Shown: positions 1-6,455 of the stretch, piece after piece
How the letters are laid out: each line of letters begins with the position of its first letter
Numbering within the stretch: the stretch's first letter is position 1
NCBI GenBank assembly: GCA_018399395.1
Contig: JAGYOI010000032.1
Location: 1-9,463, forward strand
Direction of reading: 5' to 3'
From: Prolixibacteraceae bacterium
GTDB taxonomy: Bacteria > Bacteroidota > Bacteroidia > Bacteroidales > Prolixibacteraceae
Length of the DNA stretch: 9,463 nucleotides
Position numbers and translations under genes: made by a program
The notes under the pieces: generated by a model
What the model was told of the DNA's origin: nothing
The model's input: only the letters and a program-made list of their open reading frames with translations
Database searches by the model: none

Positions 1-26
1 TGTGATGAAGAAAGAACAATTGCAAA

Positions 27-674
27 ATGAAAGCCAACATTGCGTACGAAGGCATTACCCGGACGGAAACCTACGATTATCCTGAAAATGCCCTGCGCGA
101 AGCTGTGCTAAATGCCATTATTCACAAAGACTACAGCAGCAACGTGCCTGTGCAAATAAGCGTGTATGACCGCTGGCTAATGATATACAACAGCGGGCAC
201 CTGCCCGAAGGCTGGACGCTGGAAACGCTCAAGCAAAAACACAGCTCCATACCGGCAAACCCCGACATTGCACGGGTATTTTTCCGTGCCGGATACATAG
301 AAAACTGGGGGCGGGGCATCAGGGACATGATGCGCTATTGTACCCGTGCCGGACTTCCCGAACCTTTTTATACAAAAATGGGCGCCGGCTATGCGTTGGT
401 GTTTGAGCAGGAAAAAGGAGCTGCTGACTTTTCGTATAAACAAGAGTTGGGTGAAAAGGTAGGTAAAAATGAAAAAACCTCGGGGAAAAGTTCACGGAAA
501 ATTATTGAATTAATGAAAAATAATCCGAATATAACAATAGAACAAATAATTGAAAAAACTGGACTGACAAGGCGTGGTGTTGAGTGGAATATTGATAGCT
601 TAAAAAAGAAAGGTGTAATTACTCGTTTTGGCTCGAAAAAAACAGGTAGTTGGAAAGTAAAAACTGTGGAATAA
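27..674 (+). CDS. ATP-binding protein, RecG-like/COG2865 regulator, lacking its N-terminal AlbA_2 domain
   Basis: Seen: residues 1-125 match the ATPase part (HATPase_c_4 type) of the AlbA_2/RecG-like putative transcriptional regulators. There is an N-box ALREAVLNAIIHKDYS (22-37, with E25 and N29), NSGHLPEGW (55-63) and a G-box RAGYIENWGRGI (87-98). A Lys/Gly-rich linker (about 138-156) leads to a winged helix-turn-helix (157-211). Known: full family members carry about 200 more N-terminal residues with an AlbA_2 DNA-binding domain; most are of unproven function, often in defence or mobile regions. Odd: homology begins within a few codons of the Met at 27, and TGA TGA occurs in the same frame at 3-8. 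None of the three frames in bases 1-26 resembles the family, so this is a domain-only version or a 3' fragment of a broken gene. GC content drops sharply from the ATPase half to the wHTH half. The stop lies inside a 12-bp tandem repeat. The family call is firm; functionality is uncertain. Confidence 0.75.
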   Translation: MKANIAYEGITRTETYDYPENALREAVLNAIIHKDYSSNVPVQISVYDRWLMIYNSGHLPEGWTLETLKQKHSSIPANPDIARVFFRAGYIENWGRGIRDMMRYCTRAGLPEPFYTKMGAGYALVFEQEKGAADFSYKQELGEKVGKNEKTSGKSSRKIIELMKNNPNITIEQIIEKTGLTRRGVEWNIDSLKKKGVITRFGSKKTGSWKVKTVE

Positions 675-708
675 ACTGTGGAATAAACTGTGGAATAAAC
701 TGTGGAAT
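661..708 (+). repeat. 12-bp tandem repeat, four perfect copies, over the stop codon of the ATPase gene
   Basis: The unit AAACTGTGGAAT is repeated four times without mismatch at 661-672, 673-684, 685-696 and 697-708. In the reading frame of the upstream gene each unit supplies ACT GTG GAA TAA, so the gene stops in the first unit and each further copy repeats the stop. In the +1-shifted frame the array is open and reads Lys-Leu-Trp-Asn repeated. The period is a multiple of three, so copy-number change would not shift frame. Confidence 0.95.
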
Positions 709-740
709 AATGCAGTTAAAATAACACACATAGCGCAACG

Positions 741-778
741 AGGACAAAAACCAGTCCTTTTGATGTGCAGGTCAAAAG
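741..778. terminator. Weak overlapping hairpins downstream of the ATPase gene
   Basis: Two mutually exclusive dyads overlap here. AGGAC (741-745) pairs with GTCCT (754-758) over an 8-base loop and is followed by TTT (759-761), which suits a weak terminator for the plus-strand gene ending at 674. CTTTTGA (757-763) pairs with TCAAAAG (772-778) over an 8-base loop. Neither has a strong GC stem with a long T-run, and the site lies between two convergent genes. A terminator role is inferred from position only. Confidence 0.25.
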
Positions 779-803
779 AACGAAACACCACCCAGGAAAC
801 TAC

Positions 804-953
804 TCAAGAAAAACTCATGAAAAGTGCATTGGATATTTTATGTATAACATGAACATTTTCATTTCCAGATTTAACAAGGTAGATCCCCTGTCTTAGGTGG
901 GAAACTTTAATTGAACCATAATACGTATTATAAGTCTGTTGAATGTTAACAAG
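804..953 (-). pseudogene. Probable relic of a T9SS-type C-terminal sorting domain
   Basis: On the minus strand, in a frame different from that of the adjacent pirin gene, this gap encodes a segment with the core VSHLRQGIYLVK (translated from bases 905 to 870) followed about ten residues later by HKI. This is the pattern of the last strands of the type IX secretion (Por) C-terminal sorting domain, in which a hydrophobic-x-x-Leu-x-x-Gly-Ile-Tyr-x-Val block is followed by a Lys-rich end. The open frame stops at 804-806. The frame runs into the pirin gene antiparallel to no start of its own, so no intact cargo gene exists; only the last ~50 codons are left and the end is nine residues longer than expected. 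Known: such domains direct secreted Bacteroidota proteins through the outer membrane. Inference: remnant of a lost secreted protein gene. A chance match remains possible because the segment is short. Confidence 0.4.
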
Positions 954-954
954 C

Positions 955-1977
955 TTATTCTCCCGGCAACTCTTCCCTTCCATCATCATATTTTGCAAAG
1001 CGGCCTTTGTCGCGGTCGTGTACATTATCGTAACGCTCCCATGGCCAGCCGCCGAACTGGGTATTCCGGTAATCGGCAAAAGCACGGTGAATTTCTTCGG
1101 ATGTGTTCATTACAAAGGGGCCGTGTTGCACTACCGGCTCGCCAATAGGCATTCCCTGCAATAATAGCAGATAAGCATCGTCTTCACCATTTTCGATAAT
1201 GGCGGGCTGGTCGGCCATTAGTTCTATCGAGTTGTAAGGGTCAATATCAATACCTTCGAGCGATATTTTGGCTCCGCGGTAAAAATATAGCGAGCGGTTC
1301 ATTTCGGGCAAATCGGCAGGCACGGTAAATGTTCCGTGAGCTTCTATTTTAATAAGCCAGATGCCAACTTTGTTCTCAGGTTTTGCAGCCCACGAATCGG
1401 GTGCCGGGGCCGGTGCCCCTGCATCTTGATATGAGCCGGCAATAATGCGTATGTCTGTTTTCTTTCCGTTTTCGTCTTCGGCGGTATAAACCGGAATATC
1501 TTCGTTCCACAGCATTTTGTAATGTGGCTTTACAAACTTATTGCCAGCCGGAAGGTTCAGCCATATCTGGAATAGTTCGAGCCTGTTGGGTTCGTTTTTC
1601 TCCAGCAAAGGAAACATTTCGGCATGTTGCAATCCTGCCCCGGCAGTCATCCATTGCACATCTCCATTACCGTAGCGGCCTGCGGCACTGTGCGAGTCGG
1701 AGTGGTCAACAAATCCATCGAGCACCACGGTAACAGTTTCGAAACCCCGGTGCGGGTGTGCCGGGAAACCGGGAATGGTTTCGCCATGGTACATGCGCCA
1801 GCCGTCTTTGGTGGTAAAATCCTGACCAAGGTTACGGCCTTCGAGCGATGCATTTGGCCCGAGCTCATCGTTACCATGCGGGTAATTATCGAGATGATGG
1901 ACACAAAATAAAAACGGGTCGTTGGTTTGCCAGGTAAAACCCAGTGGCTTGATATTGGTAATTAATTTGTTATACAT
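955..1977 (-). CDS. Pirin family protein (bicupin)
   Basis: A 340-residue cytosolic protein of the pirin family, without signal peptide. Seen: the N-terminal cupin carries FPAHPHRGFETVT (71-83) and AGAGLQHAEM (112-121). The four metal ligands of pirins are all present as H74, H76, H118 and E120. A second cupin fills roughly residues 200-300, after an Ala/Pro-rich linker near 186-194. Known: pirins bind Fe(II); bacterial members include quercetin 2,3-dioxygenases and regulators of pyruvate metabolism or stress response, and many have no proven substrate. The start at 1975-1977 fits the usual N-terminus; no Shine-Dalgarno is visible, as is normal for Bacteroidota. It lies 91 bp downstream of the mannosidase gene on the same strand and may be read through from it or from its own promoter. 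At ~340 residues it is longer than short ~230-residue YhhW-type pirins because of a C-terminal extension (about 300-340) rich in charged residues. Family sure, substrate unknown. Confidence 0.95.
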   Translation of the reverse strand: MYNKLITNIKPLGFTWQTNDPFLFCVHHLDNYPHGNDELGPNASLEGRNLGQDFTTKDGWRMYHGETIPGFPAHPHRGFETVTVVLDGFVDHSDSHSAAGRYGNGDVQWMTAGAGLQHAEMFPLLEKNEPNRLELFQIWLNLPAGNKFVKPHYKMLWNEDIPVYTAEDENGKKTDIRIIAGSYQDAGAPAPAPDSWAAKPENKVGIWLIKIEAHGTFTVPADLPEMNRSLYFYRGAKISLEGIDIDPYNSIELMADQPAIIENGEDDAYLLLLQGMPIGEPVVQHGPFVMNTSEEIHRAFADYRNTQFGGWPWERYDNVHDRDKGRFAKYDDGREELPGE

Positions 1978-2068
1978 AACCTGAATGTTTTTCGATAATA
2001 CGATAGATTACTAAATATCGCAATTTATTTCTTAACAAAAAACATAAAAAACTACAGATTGTTTCCGG
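1978..2068 (-). promoter_or_regulatory. Spacer upstream of the pirin gene, possible weak promoter
   Basis: This AT-rich 91-bp spacer separates the mannosidase stop from the pirin start. Read on the minus strand it contains a TTTG followed 18 bases later by TATTTAG, a partial match to the Bacteroidota TTTG-N19-TAnnTTTG promoter. No terminator-like hairpin is present, so read-through from the mannosidase gene is plausible. The promoter is a weak guess. Confidence 0.2.
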
Positions 2069-4663
2069 TTATTGATTTTTCAAACTATTCAATGTTATAA
2101 GCTTCATCCCTGCATCAAAATCTATCGCTCCATCGGTAAATACTTCCACAACTTTTTCTTCTCCCGGCACTAAATCAAAATAATTATCTGACACTTTTAC
2201 ATCGGGGTTATCAAATTTCAGGTACAGGTTCTTAGCCAAATAATCGGTGTTCAGCGTTAGCTTGTAACCATTTTCAGTTTTTTCACTTTCAAACTGCACA
2301 CAAGCCTTTTGAAACTTTAAATCTTTAGGCTCATAAAAATATACATGATTTTCAGAAAGCTGTTTATCATCAGCAAGAAGTTCAACCCGGATAAGTGTCT
2401 CCTTTAAATCTATGCCTTTTAACCACCCACTTAAATCATATTTAAATATCAATGTTGATGTGTTTGGCGGTATGGTGGAGTTTTTCTCAAAAGAATTGAG
2501 TTTTTCACCATTAAAACGAACGAGTGAGATTTCAAGTTTGGCATTTGCAATTTCTGATAGGTTATCGTTCACCGCGTAAACTTTCAACATATGTTCATCT
2601 ATATCGGGCGATACCAAAACCGGGCTGTTGGCTTTTTTAACAGCATAGTGCGAAGCTTTCCAACGACCGTAATAATCAACCGTTGCCCATGATATAGTTG
2701 GCCAGCTGTCGTTAAGCTGCCAATACAACGATCCCATACAGTGCGGCATGTTACGGCGGTGTGCCTCAATGGCCGTTTTGTAAGCTTTTGCCTGTAACAA
2801 TTGACTTACATAAACAAATTTTTCGAAATCGTCGGGCACGTCATAGTACATTTTCATATACCATTTAATCATATCGTTACCATCGAACCCGGAAGCTACA
2901 AAATCCATCTTACTACGTTGACGATGGCGCATAACCGGCGAATCGATGCTCCAATCCTGAGGCTTCGAAAACTTTTTGATGGTATGCATATCGGGGAACG
3001 ACTGCAAGCCGTACTCGCTCACAAAGCGGGGCACGTTTTCTTCATAAGCACTAAAAGGTTTTTGTCCGAACCAAATGGTCCAGTCGTGCTCGTCGCCCGA
3101 TTTCCGGTCGGCCCTTTTATGTCCATAAGCCATGGGGGATGAAGGCCAGTATTCAATGTGCGGAGCATGCTTTTTTACTGCATCGGCCAGTATCTCAGTT
3201 GAAATGCGGTTATAAATTTCTTTCAGGTACGTTTCTACTTCAGGTTCAAACAGGTCAACCCACCATTCGTGCCATCCGTGGTAGTTTTCGTTATCGCCAC
3301 ACCATAACGCAATTGATGGGTGGTTGCGCAAACGTTTCACGTTGTATTCAGCTTCTTTCTTAATATTCTGAAGATGCGCTTCATCGCCCGGCTGGGCAGC
3401 GCAGGCAAACATAAAATCCTGCCAAACCAAAATCCCGTTTTGGTCGCACAAATTGTAAAAAAGTTCTTCTTCGTAAATAGCCCCGCCCCATACGCGCAGC
3501 ATGTTCATGTTGGCAGCAACCGCATTATCAATTAAACAATTGTAAGTGGCATTATCAACTGAAGGTGTTAACGTTTCGGATGGAATTACATTGGCACCTT
3601 TCATAAACACCGGTACACCATTCAGTTCGAAATAAAATGAACGCCCAACACTATCGGGTTTCTGTACCAGCTTCAACGTGCGCACACCAAAGTCGAGCTG
3701 TTGTTCATCAACCACAACTTTTTCTTTTATGAGTTGAAACCTGAAATCGTACAAATAAGCTTCGCCCAACCCGTTTGACCACCATAATTTGGGCTCAGGT
3801 ATTTCAAAATCGAAAGCAACACGGTTTTCACCCTCTTCCAGTTTTACCTGTTCAGCCAGTTTTTCAGGCTTACCATCAATTAGTAACGAAAGGCTGTAGC
3901 TTCCCTTACTTGAAACCTTCACATTTACATGACCCGATAAAAGCGCGATATCGTTTTTAATGCTTTGTGTTGAAACATAAACCGACTCCACCACAGCATT
4001 GTCCCATGCTTTAAGGATTACCGGGCGCCATATCCCTGATGTTACCAAACGCGGCCCCCAGTCCCATCCGTAGTGAAACGGCGCTTTTCGGGTAAAAACA
4101 TTAGTTTTCTCACCTTCGGGAGCCTGTTCGTTAACGGCAGGAACAATATAATCAAGCTTTGTAAGCTTTTTCATCCCTTCTTTTACAGGCGACTTAAAAT
4201 GCACGATTAGTTGATTGTCCCCCGCTTGTAATTTATCTTTTACATCAACTTCCCAATTGATAAACATGTTATCGGCATTCAAAATTTCTTCACCGTTAAG
4301 CGTTACCGTGGCATACGTATCAAGGCCTTTAAAATCGAGAACAACATTACTGTGTGCCAACATTTCGGCGCTCACCTCAAAAGTAGTCCGGTATTCCCAG
4401 TCTTCGTCTTCAATCCATTGAACATCATCTTCATTAAACCGGTAATGCGGGTCATCAATCACCCCGTTATCCATCAGATTGTTGTGAACAGTGCCCGGCA
4501 CCGTCGCCGGCATCCAGTTACCGGTTCCTACTTGTGTGAACTCCCAATTGTTATTGATTTCAATTTCAACCGGCAAATTTTTTTGATTTTTATTGCACGC
4601 TCCAAATAATACAACTAATATAATAGTCAGCGTACTACTGTAATAATTAGAGTTTTGTTTCAC
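2069..4663 (-). CDS. GH2 beta-mannosidase, lipoprotein
   Basis: An 864-residue exo-acting glycoside hydrolase of family 2, predicted to release terminal beta-D-mannose from mannan- or N-glycan-derived oligosaccharides. Seen: signal peptide with lipobox LFGAC and acylated C23; N-terminal jelly-roll domain (about 30-215, with HYGWDWGPRL at 197-206); Ig-like domain (about 220-330); TIM barrel (about 330-680) with RVWGGAIYEE (390-399), acid/base E459 in WCGDNE (454-459) and nucleophile E550 in FVSEYG (547-552); C-terminal beta-sandwich domains (about 685-864). The WCGxNE and SEYG motifs favour mannosidase over beta-galactosidase or glucuronidase. Length and layout resemble Bacteroides BtMan2A. 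The residues after C23 (NKNQKN) contain no acidic lipoprotein export signal, so a periplasm-facing location is more likely than the cell surface (inference). The gene has no neighbouring SusC/SusD or other glycosidase in the window. All key residues are intact. Confidence 0.96.
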   Translation of the reverse strand: MKQNSNYYSSTLTIILVVLFGACNKNQKNLPVEIEINNNWEFTQVGTGNWMPATVPGTVHNNLMDNGVIDDPHYRFNEDDVQWIEDEDWEYRTTFEVSAEMLAHSNVVLDFKGLDTYATVTLNGEEILNADNMFINWEVDVKDKLQAGDNQLIVHFKSPVKEGMKKLTKLDYIVPAVNEQAPEGEKTNVFTRKAPFHYGWDWGPRLVTSGIWRPVILKAWDNAVVESVYVSTQSIKNDIALLSGHVNVKVSSKGSYSLSLLIDGKPEKLAEQVKLEEGENRVAFDFEIPEPKLWWSNGLGEAYLYDFRFQLIKEKVVVDEQQLDFGVRTLKLVQKPDSVGRSFYFELNGVPVFMKGANVIPSETLTPSVDNATYNCLIDNAVAANMNMLRVWGGAIYEEELFYNLCDQNGILVWQDFMFACAAQPGDEAHLQNIKKEAEYNVKRLRNHPSIALWCGDNENYHGWHEWWVDLFEPEVETYLKEIYNRISTEILADAVKKHAPHIEYWPSSPMAYGHKRADRKSGDEHDWTIWFGQKPFSAYEENVPRFVSEYGLQSFPDMHTIKKFSKPQDWSIDSPVMRHRQRSKMDFVASGFDGNDMIKWYMKMYYDVPDDFEKFVYVSQLLQAKAYKTAIEAHRRNMPHCMGSLYWQLNDSWPTISWATVDYYGRWKASHYAVKKANSPVLVSPDIDEHMLKVYAVNDNLSEIANAKLEISLVRFNGEKLNSFEKNSTIPPNTSTLIFKYDLSGWLKGIDLKETLIRVELLADDKQLSENHVYFYEPKDLKFQKACVQFESEKTENGYKLTLNTDYLAKNLYLKFDNPDVKVSDNYFDLVPGEEKVVEVFTDGAIDFDAGMKLITLNSLKNQ

Positions 4664-4859
4664 TTTTGTTGCTTTAAAATGAAAAACTAGCTGTTTGCTG
4701 CTAAAATAATGATTGCATTGTTTCTGAAGAAGCTATTTACAGTTCTTGACACATTTTTATTGGAAATAGATATAATTCTACAAGTTTCAAGTTAACACAG
4801 AGGAATTAACTATGCCGATTTTCAATTCATATGATTGAGATGAACCTCTTTTCAATGAT
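4664..4859 (-). promoter_or_regulatory. 196-bp spacer between nuclease and mannosidase genes
   Basis: The gap is long enough for the mannosidase gene to have its own promoter. On the minus strand there are partial -7 elements (TATTTTAG and TAGTTTTT) within about 50 bases of the mannosidase start, but neither has a good -33 TTG at 19 bases. No strong terminator is seen behind the nuclease gene and no small gene is visible. Confidence 0.2.
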
Positions 4860-5882
4860 TCATTCTAATATCATATAAACCGGAAAGTGGTCACTTATAC
4901 CACCATAGTATGAACGCCCATAGGTTCGGTTTGGTGACATTTCGCCACTGTCGTTTACATATTCCATAAATGGCTCATGAAAAACATACCCGTTATCAAG
5001 TGGCGATTTCAACCCTTTATCTTTATTAATCAGTGCCCCCGATACAATAATATTATCAATCATGCTCCAGTCGCCCCGGTAATTATACGTTCCTTTTTCG
5101 TCCTTAAATTCATCATACATCAAATTAACCAGTTGCTGGTTTTCAGGAACATCATTATTGGGCAAAGCAACCAACACATCTGACAAACTCATATTTGAAG
5201 GTTCATCATTCATATCGCCCATAATAATAATGTTTGCCTGTGCATCGGTTTTAAATATTTCATCCACCCTGTTTTTAAGAACATTGGCAGCTAAAATACG
5301 GTGGGGCTCCGACTCTTGTTGCCCACCACGACGAGAAGGCCAGTGATTTACAAAAACATGAAAAACTTCATCATCAATAATCCCTTCTACATAAAGAATA
5401 TCCCTTGTGATAAAAAACTCATCATTGGGATCGCTTATGGTAAGATTTTCAGTTTCAACAGGCGTAAAAACCGATGGGTTGTAAATTAACGCACAATCGA
5501 TGCCCCTGCGGTCAGGGCCATCCTCCCATACAAATTCATAATTAGCAGAACGGAGTGATGGTTGAAAAATCAAATCCTCCAGGACAATGTTATTTTCAAT
5601 TTCGCAAACACCAATCATTATTGGCAATTGAGCAGTATCTAGTGATGAGATTACACGGGCCAGATCATCCATTTTCTTTTGGTAACGTTCGGTGTTCCAT
5701 TCTTTTGGTGCATCTGGTAAGAATTCCTCATCAATTTTATTGCTTGTATCAATCGTATCAAACAAATTTTCAACATTATAGAACATTACGGTATAAGGGG
5801 TTTGGTAAGCATTTTTCTCACCACAAGATATAACGCCTACTGCAATCAAAACGAAGGCCAGGTATTTAATTTGTCTTATCAT
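4860..5882 (-). CDS. Endonuclease/exonuclease/phosphatase-fold lipoprotein
   Basis: A 340-residue predicted metal-dependent phosphoesterase of the DNase I-like (EEP) superfamily, anchored outside the cytoplasm. Seen: signal peptide with lipobox GVISC, acylated C20; FYNVENLFD (34-42, Asn36 as a metal or phosphate ligand); GVCEIEN (91-97) with the metal-binding E94; RGIDCALIYN (126-135); VNHWPSRRGG (178-187) with H180; IIMGDMNDEP (219-228) with D223 and N225; a WSMID motif; and a final SDHFP with D331 and H332. All catalytic residues of the superfamily are in place, so it should be active. Known: relatives cleave DNA, RNA, phosphoinositides or other phosphodiesters; the Bacteroidota lipoprotein branch has no settled substrate. 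After the Cys comes GEKN, with only one acidic residue, so surface export is not clearly signalled. The gene is divergent from the membrane-protein/AbgT pair and lies upstream of the mannosidase gene on the same strand. Fold certain, substrate unknown. Confidence 0.93.
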   Translation of the reverse strand: MIRQIKYLAFVLIAVGVISCGEKNAYQTPYTVMFYNVENLFDTIDTSNKIDEEFLPDAPKEWNTERYQKKMDDLARVISSLDTAQLPIMIGVCEIENNIVLEDLIFQPSLRSANYEFVWEDGPDRRGIDCALIYNPSVFTPVETENLTISDPNDEFFITRDILYVEGIIDDEVFHVFVNHWPSRRGGQQESEPHRILAANVLKNRVDEIFKTDAQANIIIMGDMNDEPSNMSLSDVLVALPNNDVPENQQLVNLMYDEFKDEKGTYNYRGDWSMIDNIIVSGALINKDKGLKSPLDNGYVFHEPFMEYVNDSGEMSPNRTYGRSYYGGISDHFPVYMILE

Positions 5883-6000
5883 TTTCGGTATTTTTTAGCA
5901 AAAACACAAAATACATCATTTTATTGTAAAATCATGTAAAAAATCATAAAAAACACATCCGGAAATTATCGTACATTTACGCCGAAAAAATTGATAAAAA
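5883..6000. promoter_or_regulatory. Divergent promoter region
   Basis: A 118-bp AT-rich spacer serves the minus-strand nuclease gene and the plus-strand membrane-protein/AbgT pair. For the plus strand, TACATTTA at 5972-5979 matches the Bacteroidota -7 element TAnnTTTG in seven of eight positions and is followed by CGCCG, but no clear -33 TTG is seen. For the minus strand, TATTTTG (complement of 5907-5913) is a one-base-short -7 element. Both are suggestions; that both genes start here is fairly safe from the layout. Confidence 0.4.
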
Positions 6001-6450
6001 ATGATTAGCGCAGATCAGCTGGAAATATTATTAAGAAGCGTACCACAATATTTTTTATTTGGAGGGTTGACACTATACATATTTGGATGGATTGAAAAGA
6101 AACAGCTCTACCTTACCATTGCCGAAATATTGTTCATCGTTGTGGGATTAGCCGCTTTTATTGTTTTATCGGGCAAAATGATTCCTTCGCCCCTTGAACA
6201 GGGCATCGTTAAAGAACATATCGAAATGGTTATAAAAATATTAGCATTCTTATCAATAAACGGGTTATTAGCACTCTCAAGCCTTGGTATCCGTCAATTA
6301 CGCAAGAAAACATGGAAACCGCTTCCCCTCATCATATTTGCTTTATCAATGTATATCTTCTTCATTTCAACAAGCATGTCAAAGGTAAAATTTGAACTAA
6401 ACCATCCGGCAGAAAGCAAAAAAGATAGTATAACCTTACAAGAAGAATAA
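6001..6450 (+). CDS. Small four-helix membrane protein, unknown function
   Basis: I do not recognise this 149-residue protein. Seen: four hydrophobic segments likely to span the membrane, at about 15-31, 36-57, 76-97 and 107-126, followed by a short polar, charged C-terminal tail (128-149). There is no signal peptide, no obvious metal or catalytic motif, and the loops are short. The N-terminus is short and the start at 6001 is the first ATG after the divergent promoter region. The stop is five bases before the AbgT-family gene, with no room for a separate promoter, so the two are almost certainly co-transcribed and translation may be coupled. Inference: it could be an accessory or regulatory partner of the transporter, or simply share its regulation. 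The AT-rich composition agrees with its neighbours, giving no sign of recent transfer. Confidence 0.85.
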   Translation: MISADQLEILLRSVPQYFLFGGLTLYIFGWIEKKQLYLTIAEILFIVVGLAAFIVLSGKMIPSPLEQGIVKEHIEMVIKILAFLSINGLLALSSLGIRQLRKKTWKPLPLIIFALSMYIFFISTSMSKVKFELNHPAESKKDSITLQEE

Positions 6451-6455
6451 GTTTT

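Larger units (their letters stand above)
675..954. other. Convergent gene-free gap
   Basis: This 280-bp stretch separates the plus-strand ATPase gene from the minus-strand pirin gene. It holds three further copies of the 12-bp repeat, two weak hairpins (741-778), the sorting-domain-like minus-strand segment (804-953) and a perfect 14-bp palindrome ATAATACGTATTAT at 918-931. No tRNA, rRNA or intact small gene is visible. Confidence 0.7.

Noticed and set aside
661..708. Cluster of DnaA boxes or a CRISPR array
   Set aside because: The repeat contains TGTGGAATAA, which has one extra base compared with the DnaA-box complement TGTGGATAA. There are no spacers between the 12-bp units, so it is not CRISPR.
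600..791. Minus-strand open frame encoding a Phe-His-Ser-Leu repeat
   Set aside because: It is only the complement of the 12-bp tandem repeat and overlaps the real gene end; no family resemblance.
1624..1911. Plus-strand open frames within the pirin gene, and similar ones inside the mannosidase and nuclease genes
   Set aside because: They are antisense to genes with complete catalytic motifs and have no recognisable domain or upstream promoter.
4746..4776. TTGACA and TATAAT on the plus strand, like an E. coli sigma-70 promoter
   Set aside because: The spacing is 19 bases rather than 17, the phylum uses a different consensus, and no plus-strand gene follows; the site lies between two minus-strand genes.
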